NCBI GenBank assembly: GCA_964504625.1
Contig: CAZDEK010000041.1
Location: 1 to 8,035, forward strand
Length of the DNA: 8,035 bases
From: CAZDEK01 sp964504625
GTDB taxonomy: Bacteria; Patescibacteriota; Saccharimonadia; CAILAD01; GCA-016700035
Direction: 5' to 3'
Shown here one piece after another: positions 1-5,268 of the stretch. The notes beneath the pieces are model-generated. The model searched no databases, was not told the DNA's origin, and saw only the letters and a list, made by a program, of their open reading frames with translations. Numbering within the stretch: the first letter of the stretch is position 1; each line of letters begins with the position of its first letter. Position numbers and translations under genes: made by a program.

Positions 1-143
1 ACCGATGGGTTGCGACTCTCGATCGCCATATAGGCCTTCGTGTAGTCAACAACTATCGGCTGATGCTCACGCTCTTTGGCGGCGTTTACGAGTCGCTGTG
101 TTGAGTAATTATTACGTCCAGCTGAAAGGATTGCGATTTTCAT
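1..143 (-). CDS. rimK: RimK-type alpha-L-glutamate ligase, N-terminal fragment (cut by window edge)
   Basis: The reading frame starts with ATG at 143-141 and runs off the left edge, so only about 47 residues are visible. They read MKIAILS, then YSTQRL, AAKEREH and a VVDYTKAYM stretch. This matches the start of E. coli RimK (MKIAILS, YS..RL..AA, H, D, Y.M). RimK is a cytosolic ATP-grasp ligase that adds glutamate to the C-terminus of ribosomal protein S6; relatives ligate amino acids to other carriers. The ATP-grasp domain lies outside the window, so substrate class and intactness cannot be judged. A weak AGGT-type ribosome site lies just upstream. The gene follows the RimB-like gene after 45 bp with no terminator, so it is probably the last visible cistron of the Mur-ligase/RimB/RimK unit. 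The family call is fairly firm; the exact substrate is unknown. Confidence 0.82.
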   Translation of the reverse strand, partial: MKIAILSAGRNNYSTQRLVNAAKEREHQPIVVDYTKAYMAIESRNPS

Positions 144-188
144 ACCTGTACCTGTTTATACTAATCTGATGCGCTTGGCAAGCATGAG

Positions 189-647
189 CTAACTTGCAAC
201 GTCCACGAGAAAGCGATGACGGAGGAATTTGCGGCCGAGCAGGATGGGTGCCTTCAGCTGACTGCGATCGGCCAAAGTAAACTCCGCCTCGAAGACATCA
301 TCGATGCCGTGCACGCGAAGCCGAGACGTGACCACATAGCGAGTCTGCGAGTGTCCGAAAGAGTTTACGACTCGCGTCTTTGAAAAGTTCTTCACGGTAA
401 TCAGCTTATTGTTGTATTGTGGATGCTCACCGTCTAATACGTGAAATGACAGGTACTTATGCTTGCCATCGCTAACGACCTCGACCTTACTACAATGAAG
501 GGCATTTTTGTAGGCACCAGTATCGACCTTCGCGACAATGCCATACATCTCAAAGTCGATCAAATCAATGAGTGTCTTGCGCCCTAAAACGATCTTGTCG
601 TGCAACATCGGCAACCTCTTCTTCAGTGTAGCACTTAACGGCTTCAT
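189..647 (-). CDS. RimB-like 'ATP-dependent zinc protease' family protein
   Basis: This is a 152-residue protein that resembles the family annotated as putative ATP-dependent zinc protease (Pfam Zn_protease), often found beside rimK and called RimB in Pseudomonas. Visible hallmarks are an N-terminal VLGRKTLIDL strand, the VAKVDTGAYKNALHC motif with Asp42-Thr-Gly-Ala, and a C-terminal LLGRKFLRHRFLVDV segment. The DTGA motif and the closing LLGR strand look like a retropepsin fold, so an aspartic rather than zinc mechanism is plausible (inference). The start was set at ATG 647-645 because it overlaps the Mur ligase stop as ATGA and has AGGAAAC at 654-660, about 9 nt upstream. A further in-frame ATG at 704 would give a 61 bp overlap and a non-family extension. 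In Pseudomonas, RimB acts with RimK on S6 modification; the same partnership is likely here because rimK follows. Confidence 0.8.
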   Translation of the reverse strand: MKPLSATLKKRLPMLHDKIVLGRKTLIDLIDFEMYGIVAKVDTGAYKNALHCSKVEVVSDGKHKYLSFHVLDGEHPQYNNKLITVKNFSKTRVVNSFGHSQTRYVVTSRLRVHGIDDVFEAEFTLADRSQLKAPILLGRKFLRHRFLVDVAS

Positions 648-1972
648 ACGGATGTTTCCTGTTGACCTAACTCCGTGAAGAAACCGCGTTTGCGATGCCG
701 CCATGATCCATGTTGACGAATAAGTTCACTGTCAGCCTGCAATGGATCTGCTAGGACAAACTTCATGGCTTCCTCGACATACACATTGCCTTGTGAACCC
801 TTGAATAACACGGTCGACTTTGGTGTGATCAGAGACCGCAACACTTCCCCGCACTGATTAGCACGATCAAAAGCATGGATACGACGAGAGGCCATGCCGG
901 CCCGCCGCGCTGCTGGAGCAAGATAATTTCGAGCCGCTTCACCAATCACAATGAGCTCATCAGCCACCTGAGCTACCTGCCTACCCACCTGAGCATGCGC
1001 CGCTCGGGTCTCCTGATCAAGCTCATTCATACTGCCTAGAACAGCGATTTTTTTACCAGGATAGCTCGCAAGTGTCTCCAAGGCAGCCTGCATCGACATG
1101 GGCGATGCATTAAAGCAGTCATCAAGTAAAAGGGCATTATTGATACCCTTCATCGGCCGCATGCGACCCGGCACCGGCTGCAAGTTACTCGCCGAAGCGG
1201 CGATTTCTCGCGGATTCCAGCCGAGCACATGCGCAACCGCAGCTGCTGCTGCCACGCTGTAGAGCGACTGCCGAGCCACCAGCTGGGTTTGAATCGCCTG
1301 TCTGTCTGCATTGGGCATTTGCAACTCTGCCCGCAAGCCTTTGCTAGTGCGACGCACACCATTTATGCGCACATCACCTGATCGCAAACCATAGCTCATA
1401 ATCGGTCCATCAGTCCTTTCGGCATAGGAAACTAAATCCCGAAAATCAGCATTGAACACGATCGTTTGACAAGCTGTAGCTAACGACCAAACCGCCTCAA
1501 TCACTCGATCATAGGTCGAGAAGTAACTGAGATGTACAGGAGATACAGCGGTCACAACACCAATTTCTGGCTGTAGTTCAGCAACAAACTGCTGCAAAGA
1601 TCGCTGTCGACTTTCAGCCAGCTCAAGTACTACATAACGATAGGGAAAATTCTGCGAACGACGATGAACGCGCCACAAAACAGGTACCCAGCGTAGCAAC
1701 CACCGACTGTGATTCGGAAACTCAAGACCGAAGAAGGTGAGTCGCACAGCCCGATCCGAATTATGATTCTTTGGCTCGACCCATAATACATGCTTGGTCG
1801 CTAAGAGCTCGGCGATAGCCATTTTGGCTGAAGTCTTGCCAATAGTGCCCGTCACAGCGATGACCGTGAGTCCATGAGTACGACGAACCTGCCGGACATA
1901 GTGATCCAAGAGTCGGGTGATAAGGCGGATTTTCGCCCGTCGATATCGATAGAGCCAACGTGGTTGCGACAT
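644..1972 (-). CDS. MurF-like Mur ligase lacking the N-terminal UDP-MurNAc domain
   Basis: This 442-residue protein has the central and C-terminal domains of the Mur ligase family, closest to MurF (UDP-MurNAc-tripeptide:D-Ala-D-Ala ligase). Visible motifs are the ATP P-loop TGTIGKTS at 41-48, VVLEL with Glu117, SPVHLSYF with His147, GRMRP at 269-273, LLDDCFNASPMSMQAA at 282-297 (MurF: DDSYNANPDSM.AA), LGSMNEL at 312-318 and LFKGSQG at 389-395. Canonical MurF has about 90 residues before the P-loop to bind UDP-MurNAc-peptide. Here only 40 residues precede it, in a basic helix-like segment. The lysine that is carbamylated in MurD/E/F seems replaced (IEAVWSL around 158-164), and the Asn of TN.G.AHL is Ala142. 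ATP-dependent amide formation is likely, but the acceptor may not be the usual nucleotide peptide. A strong AGGAG site precedes the ATG. The stop overlaps the RimB-like start. It could alternatively be a divergent cell-wall ligase or an amino acid ligase. Confidence 0.85.
   Translation of the reverse strand: MSQPRWLYRYRRAKIRLITRLLDHYVRQVRRTHGLTVIAVTGTIGKTSAKMAIAELLATKHVLWVEPKNHNSDRAVRLTFFGLEFPNHSRWLLRWVPVLWRVHRRSQNFPYRYVVLELAESRQRSLQQFVAELQPEIGVVTAVSPVHLSYFSTYDRVIEAVWSLATACQTIVFNADFRDLVSYAERTDGPIMSYGLRSGDVRINGVRRTSKGLRAELQMPNADRQAIQTQLVARQSLYSVAAAAAVAHVLGWNPREIAASASNLQPVPGRMRPMKGINNALLLDDCFNASPMSMQAALETLASYPGKKIAVLGSMNELDQETRAAHAQVGRQVAQVADELIVIGEAARNYLAPAARRAGMASRRIHAFDRANQCGEVLRSLITPKSTVLFKGSQGNVYVEEAMKFVLADPLQADSELIRQHGSWRHRKRGFFTELGQQETSV
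654..660 (-). promoter_or_regulatory. Ribosome binding site deciding the RimB-like start
   Basis: AGGAAAC on the minus strand lies about 9 nt before ATG 647-645 and inside the 3' end of the Mur ligase gene. It supports the short start with ATGA coupling over the upstream ATG at 704. Confidence 0.6.
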
Positions 1973-2005
1973 AGTGTTCTCCTGACAGGCCGCTTGTTAC
2001 GGCAT

Positions 2006-2032
2006 AAAAAATGATCACCCACCCGGTGATCA
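2006..2032 (-). terminator. Terminator-shaped hairpin with U6 tract, upstream of the Mur ligase
   Basis: On the minus strand a perfect 8 bp stem, TGATCACC/GGTGATCA (2032-2025 and 2019-2012) with a 5 nt loop, is followed at once by six Ts (2011-2006). This is the shape of an intrinsic terminator. It lies about 67 bp after the membrane protein stop and 33 bp before the Mur ligase start, with no room for another promoter after it. It therefore either ends the upstream transcript while the Mur ligase depends on read-through, or acts as a leader attenuator. Confidence 0.7.
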
Positions 2033-2050
2033 ACCTCTCTATATTTACTT

Positions 2051-2079
2051 ATTGTACGATATTTTAGGCTATTTGTCTA
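2051..2079 (-). promoter_or_regulatory. Sigma70-like promoter for the Mur ligase/RimB/RimK unit
   Basis: On the minus strand TAGACA (2079-2074, 5/6 match to TTGACA) and TACAAT (2056-2051, 5/6 match to TATAAT) are separated by exactly 17 bp. Transcription would begin near 2044 and give a leader of about 70 nt that contains the terminator-shaped hairpin at 2006-2032. This is the only good promoter candidate seen before the Mur ligase gene. It is inferred from sequence alone. Confidence 0.55.
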
Positions 2080-2100
2080 GTATCTACTAGGGACAAGCCT
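2066..2100. repeat. Interrupted inverted repeat over the -35 region
   Basis: The core is a 14 bp palindrome, CTAGTA-TC-TACTAG at 2077-2090. It is flanked by a matching TGT/ACA and by outer arms AGGCT (2066-2070) and AGCCT (2096-2100), with small bulges. The repeat touches the stop codon of the membrane protein gene (2099-2101) and covers the -35 box of the candidate promoter at 2051-2079. It could be a protein binding site or a 3'-end RNA stem. No U tract follows it on the minus strand. Confidence 0.45.
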
Positions 2101-2620
2101 ACTTTTTCTTCCTACCCTTCTTGCCTTTTTTCTCATCATCATCCTTCACCTTGCGTTTCCAAACGGTGATAATAACCAGCCAAGCCGTCATGGCGATAAG
2201 AAACCATAGCTTATTATTGGCTGCCATTGCTACCAGATAAGACTTCTCAAGCACCTCACTCGATTCAGCTCGCGTGAGATACGACTGCGTGTAGCCTATG
2301 AGCGTGGCGCTAGTCAAAAATGCGAGGATGAAGCTCCGCAAACCAAAACGACCACCTACCGACGGCGCCTTACCAAGCGACAAACCAATTGTCACAATAG
2401 CGAGAATACCGAGACTCAGCAGAGCCGGATCAATGCTCTGTGAACGCAAGCTACTCTGAGCTAAGTCGCTTACCTGTTCAGTCACAAAGAAGCCAGCTAA
2501 GAGCGCCGTCGCAATGCGCTTGAGTCGCCCCTCACCGAATACAAAAGCCATGATGAAAAAGGCGCCGACGATTGCGAAGACGTAGAGATTGGCATCAATG
2601 CTCAGGTTGCCAAAACGCAT
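2099..2620 (-). CDS. Unrecognised multi-pass membrane protein with lysine-rich tail
   Basis: I do not recognise the family. From ATG 2620-2618 the protein has 173 residues with about four hydrophobic segments (roughly residues 12-28, 66-82, 95-111 and 137-154), and a less clear one near 35-50. A short, strongly charged tail, DDDEKKGKKGRKKK, ends the protein. The basic tail suggests a cytoplasmic C-terminus by the positive-inside rule. Start choice is uncertain. An in-frame GTG at 2638 would add six residues but has no ribosome site. The ATG has only a weak GAG three bases upstream, and a TATAAT just before it (2635-2630) raises the possibility of a near-leaderless mRNA. The gene is divergent from the plus-strand pair at 2728-3455 and is followed by the regulatory stretch of the Mur ligase. 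No function can be assigned. Confidence 0.72.
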   Translation of the reverse strand: MRFGNLSIDANLYVFAIVGAFFIMAFVFGEGRLKRIATALLAGFFVTEQVSDLAQSSLRSQSIDPALLSLGILAIVTIGLSLGKAPSVGGRFGLRSFILAFLTSATLIGYTQSYLTRAESSEVLEKSYLVAMAANNKLWFLIAMTAWLVIITVWKRKVKDDDEKKGKKGRKKK

Positions 2621-2663
2621 ATGCTCATCATTATACACTTCGGGAGCTTGAAACTTCTTACCT

Positions 2664-2692
2664 TTGACCCAACCCTAGAGAGATTTTATAAT
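2664..2692 (+). promoter_or_regulatory. Strong sigma70-type promoter for the two plus-strand genes
   Basis: TTGACC (2664-2669, 5/6) and a perfect TATAAT (2687-2692) are separated by 17 bp. Transcription would start near 2699. AAGGA at 2715-2719 and ATG at 2728 follow, giving a leader of about 28 nt. This near-consensus arrangement is the clearest promoter in the window and supports the reality of the small downstream genes. Confidence 0.8.
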
Positions 2693-2712
2693 TCGAACAC
2701 TTGTACTTCGAA
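2692..2712. repeat. Paired TTCGAA sites straddling the transcription start
   Basis: Two identical palindromic hexamers TTCGAA lie at 2692-2697 and 2707-2712, 15 bp apart from start to start. They flank the predicted start point at about 2699 and touch the -10 box. Together they form an inverted repeat with a 9 bp spacer. The position suits a repressor operator. Chance occurrence is possible. Confidence 0.35.
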
Positions 2713-2727
2713 ATAAGGATAATGCCG

Positions 2728-3066
2728 ATGCAGCACCACCACTCGCACGAACACCGCAGCGGCGATGACATCATCTTCAAGCTGCTGTACTCCACCGATC
2801 GTGTCTACGGCCAGGGTATTGTCAGTATCGTCTTTCGTCAGCCACTCGATGACATTCTTGCACAAGCTGAAGAAAGCTGCGGCACTGCTCGTAGCCAGCT
2901 CGCAAGAATCCTCGAGAAAGCCGATGGCGTGGAGTGCTTGCGCTTTCACCGCTACAGCATCGACATCATGCACGCCCAAACCTACTCCGCAGATGAGATT
3001 CGTATGACCATCGAGGAGGCATTCACCTCGATCGGTTGTAGCTTGATAGGTCTGGAGGCATCATGA
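2728..3066 (+). CDS. Small His-cluster protein, possibly related to the Nfu N-terminal domain
   Basis: The protein has 112 residues and I cannot place it firmly. It opens with a histidine cluster (MQHHHSHEHR; five His within residues 3-9), the kind of segment that can bind Ni, Zn or Fe. It contains three cysteines (51, 70, 104) with no CxxC. The segment from about 55 to 100 (SQLARILEKADGVECLRF, then YSIDIMHA and an acidic helix) follows the general pattern of the Nfu/NifU-scaffold N-terminal domain: helix, GV..., beta strand, helix. That similarity is weak and by eye only. The start at ATG 2728 was chosen because AAGGA at 2715-2719 is 8 nt upstream. ATG 2722 is only 2 nt from that site, and TTG 2701 lies before it. 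The stop overlaps the next start as ATGA. No signal peptide or membrane segment is seen, so it is probably cytosolic. Confidence 0.72.
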   Translation: MQHHHSHEHRSGDDIIFKLLYSTDRVYGQGIVSIVFRQPLDDILAQAEESCGTARSQLARILEKADGVECLRFHRYSIDIMHAQTYSADEIRMTIEEAFTSIGCSLIGLEAS

Positions 3067-3455
3067 ACTCGAATGCTTCAGAGCCCCAAGAAGGAGCAGA
3101 CGTATTCCCTGAGCTTTGCTTCCTGTATGAAGTTGTCGTCGATGCCAATAAGCTGATGATCATGTTCCGGCAGGTTGGCGCGCCGTATCTGTATCCATCC
3201 TTGGAAGCCAACGCGGCAGCATTCATGCGCTTTGGTCAGGCATACGTTCATATGCCATTCTACAGTGATGCTCATTTCGATACTGGCATATTTAGGTTCG
3301 AAATTCATCCGCAATTTGCCGATCCGGCTGCGTACTCAACTGTCCTGATGAGGCTTCTCATCGAGGACACTATGTTGATCGTGCGCCTGACCTACGGGGA
3401 GCAGGTCAAATTCCTGCCTCGACAAGCCGCCAGTATTTGTCCTAACATTTTCTAG
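3063..3455 (+). CDS. Small hypothetical protein, possible paralogue of its upstream neighbour
   Basis: The protein has 130 residues, is soluble by composition, and is not recognised. It alternates strand-like hydrophobic stretches (LCFLYEVVVDANKLMIMFRQ, residues 18-37) with aromatic-rich segments (YLYPS, YVHMPFYSDAHF) and ends in CPNIF. Several landmarks fall in the same order and at similar positions as in the preceding protein: (I/M)xFRQ near 35-37, RF near 78-79 and YS near 91-92 (36-38, 72-73 and 86-87 in the neighbour). Distant paralogy is therefore possible. It starts in an ATGA overlap with the upstream gene, and GGAGG at 3054-3058 lies 4 nt before the ATG, so the two are co-translated. 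The stop TAG is built into the stem of the terminator. Confidence 0.7.
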   Translation: MNSNASEPQEGADVFPELCFLYEVVVDANKLMIMFRQVGAPYLYPSLEANAAAFMRFGQAYVHMPFYSDAHFDTGIFRFEIHPQFADPAAYSTVLMRLLIEDTMLIVRLTYGEQVKFLPRQAASICPNIF

Positions 3456-3482
3456 CCCTCACGATCGTGGGGGCTTTTATTT
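3454..3482 (+). terminator. Intrinsic terminator of the plus-strand pair
   Basis: A 9 bp stem with one G-U pair (AGCCCTCAC at 3454-3462 with GTGGGGGCT at 3467-3475) and a GATC loop is followed by TTTTATTT. The stem includes the last two bases of the stop codon at 3453-3455 and reaches the dnaJ stop codon on the other strand. On the minus strand the hairpin is followed by AGAAAA, with no T run, so it should work mainly for the plus strand. Confidence 0.88.
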
Positions 3483-4382
3483 GAAGAAACCTTTTTTCTT
3501 AGCATGTTTGTATTGCTCAAGCGCTTCACGCTGCTGCTTTGAGAGTTTGTGAGGGACCTCGATGGTAATCTCGACTAAATGATCGCCATGGCGATTGGTG
3601 CCGGGAATAGGCATGCCTTTGCCTGTTAGCTTAAGGATTTTACCTGGCTGAGTACCGGCCGGCACCTTGATCGTCAACTCGCCTTCAAGAGTGGCGATAT
3701 CGATCTCTGTACCGAGTGCCGCATCGACCATGTCAAGCGTCGCGCGGGAGAGCAAGTTTGCGCCATGCCGTTCGAAGTCGCGCGACTCGCGCACGTGTAC
3801 CTCAACGTAGAGATCGCCACGCTGACCATTCGCACCATACTCACCACGACCGGCCAAGCGCACTGACTGGCCGTTATCAATCCCGGCTGGGATTTTCACC
3901 TTGACGTTTTCATTCTTGCGCTCACCGGTCGTCCGATCCATGACGCGCAGATTCAGTTCACGGGTCGTGCCATGCACAGCGTCATCAAAGTCAATCGCGA
4001 TAGCTACTTGGATGTCGCGCGGTCGATTGCGCATGCCGCCGAATATTTCCGAGAATATATCGCCAAAGCCGCCGGCCCCAGAGAAGTCGAATTGGACGCC
4101 ATTAAAGTCAAAACCACCGGCATCGCCGAATGGGCTGCCGCCACCCGCACCACCCGGATTTGCTGCTCCAGCCGCATGGCCAAATTGATCGTAGGCTGCT
4201 CGTTTTTGCGTGTCAGACAAGACCTCGTAGGCCTCGCTGGCTTCTTTGAACTTCGCCTCATCGCCACCTTCTCGATCGGGATGATATTTCACCGCTGCCT
4301 TGCGAAATGCTTTTTTGATGTCATCCGCACTGGCATCGCGTGACACGCCCAGCACCTCATAATAATCGCGCTTGTCAGCCAT
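3477..4382 (-). CDS. dnaJ: DnaJ/CbpA-type J-domain co-chaperone without zinc finger
   Basis: This 301-residue Hsp40 stimulates the DnaK ATPase and hands over substrates in the cytosol. The J domain occupies about 4-67 with YYEVLGV and the essential HPD at 34-36 (KYHPDREGG). A Gly/Phe-rich linker spans about 68-116. Two C-terminal beta domains follow: DIQVAIAIDFDDAVHGTTREL with VKIPAGIDNGQSVRLAGRG (about 123-200), then LGTEIDIATLEG.L.IKVPAGTQPGKILKLTGKGMP.P (about 223-260). The four CxxCxGxG repeats of classical DnaJ are absent and the protein has no cysteine at all, so it is a class B J-protein like CbpA (canonical DnaJ has about 375 residues). A strong AAGGAGG site (4389-4395) sits 6 nt before the ATG. 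The start overlaps the end of the NYN gene by 8 bp. It is the last gene of the chaperone operon and converges on the plus-strand pair. Confidence 0.93.
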   Translation of the reverse strand: MADKRDYYEVLGVSRDASADDIKKAFRKAAVKYHPDREGGDEAKFKEASEAYEVLSDTQKRAAYDQFGHAAGAANPGGAGGGSPFGDAGGFDFNGVQFDFSGAGGFGDIFSEIFGGMRNRPRDIQVAIAIDFDDAVHGTTRELNLRVMDRTTGERKNENVKVKIPAGIDNGQSVRLAGRGEYGANGQRGDLYVEVHVRESRDFERHGANLLSRATLDMVDAALGTEIDIATLEGELTIKVPAGTQPGKILKLTGKGMPIPGTNRHGDHLVEITIEVPHKLSKQQREALEQYKHAKKKGFFK

Positions 4383-5268
4383 TCGACGCCTCCTTCGGTT
4401 TGCGTGATCGACGCTGAGCTGCTGGCTGAGTGGTTGTGCGGGAAGTTGTCTTAGCTTTCTTAGTAACGCTCGCCTGTTTAGCAGACTTGAGCTGCGCAGT
4501 ATCCTCTGTCACAGGCGCATTCAAGGGTCCGCCGAGGGTCGGCAGCATACTCGAAAGAGTAGCACCAGTGAAGACGCTCGGTGGTGTCGACTTATTTCCC
4601 CCCTGCTTTGGCAAATCACGACTGTGACTCACTGGCTCTAGCTGCTTCGATTCGACACTAGCTGGTGCTGGCGCGAGTACCTTACCAGCGATTTTCGTCG
4701 TGATCGTAAAGCGCTTCGTAGCAACACGCGCCAATGCCGCGTTGCTCACCCCACGGAAACCAACGTAATACAGTTCTGCGCCGCGCCGTTTCGCCTCCTG
4801 CACCGCCGGCATGAGATCACCGTCGGAGCTCAGGAGCACTAGCCGAACATTATCACCCGATGCGCGGATGAGATCAGTGGCGATCGTGACATCCACACCT
4901 TTCTCGACTAGAACGGGCTCACGATGACCACACTCGACGCAAGGTTTACCATCGCGTACCAGCAAGTGCCCCGCCTCCACGTACTCTACCTGTTGGCTCT
5001 CGAGCGCCGTGCGCCACGTGTCGGCATCGGCCGCATAACGCTCTGTACGTTCCTTCAGCTCAGGTGTACGCTCAATGATATGTACCTTCGCCGCATAGTA
5101 GCGAATCGAAGCCGTGCGCACACTCGGGTCCTGCAGCACGCTTTCAAAAAGCTTGCGTATGTCCACGCGCACGAGCTCGTCACGATATTTAATAAGTCGA
5201 CCCTTCGCCAGACTGTCACGCAGTTGGTAGACGAAGTTCTCGCCATCAATAAAAAAGATTGTCTTCAT
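4375..5268 (-). CDS. NYN-domain (LabA-like PIN-fold) putative ribonuclease
   Basis: This 297-residue protein has an NYN domain (PIN-like fold, LabA/YacP/limkain type) in about residues 1-192 and a low-complexity tail rich in S/T/P/K/R to the end. The acidic metal-binding set is present: FIDGENF (Asp8, Asn11), EKGVDVTIATDLI (Asp126 and Asp132) and LLSSDGDLMPAVQEAKRRG (Asp149, Asp151), followed by ELYYVGF. Family members are Mg-dependent RNases or RNA binding proteins, so RNA cleavage is the likely role; the target is unknown. Between the N-terminal part and the catalytic GVD strand is a GHLLVRDGKPCVECGH loop with a CxxC (110, 113) and nearby histidines, a possible small metal site. The tail (about 200-297) is probably disordered and basic near its end (QRRSRKPKEASNG), so it may bind RNA or ribosomes. 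The start overlaps the upstream stop as ATGA, and an AAGGAAA site lies upstream. Location between dnaK and dnaJ is unusual. Confidence 0.88.
   Translation of the reverse strand: MKTIFFIDGENFVYQLRDSLAKGRLIKYRDELVRVDIRKLFESVLQDPSVRTASIRYYAAKVHIIERTPELKERTERYAADADTWRTALESQQVEYVEAGHLLVRDGKPCVECGHREPVLVEKGVDVTIATDLIRASGDNVRLVLLSSDGDLMPAVQEAKRRGAELYYVGFRGVSNAALARVATKRFTITTKIAGKVLAPAPASVESKQLEPVSHSRDLPKQGGNKSTPPSVFTGATLSSMLPTLGGPLNAPVTEDTAQLKSAKQASVTKKAKTTSRTTTQPAAQRRSRKPKEASNG
4389..4395 (-). promoter_or_regulatory. Strong ribosome binding site of dnaJ
   Basis: AAGGAGG lies 6 nt before the dnaJ ATG and inside the last codons of the NYN gene. It is the most complete SD site in the operon, so DnaJ should be made efficiently despite being distal. 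Confidence 0.75.

Noticed and set aside
645..704. Longer RimB-like reading frame from ATG 704
   Set aside because: It would overlap the Mur ligase by 61 bp and add residues unlike the family. ATG 647 has an SD site and an ATGA overlap.
2701..2727. TTG 2701 or ATG 2722 as start of the His-cluster protein
   Set aside because: TTG 2701 lies before the AAGGA site and within 2 nt of the expected transcript start. ATG 2722 is only 2 nt from that site. ATG 2728 is well spaced.
2686..2979. 97-residue minus-strand frame opposite the His-cluster gene
   Set aside because: It has no convincing ribosome site, and the plus-strand gene has promoter, SD, coupling and terminator.
3454..3475. Hairpin as a bidirectional terminator that also ends the chaperone operon
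   Set aside because: On the minus strand it is followed by AGAAAA rather than a T run, so only the plus-strand function is supported.
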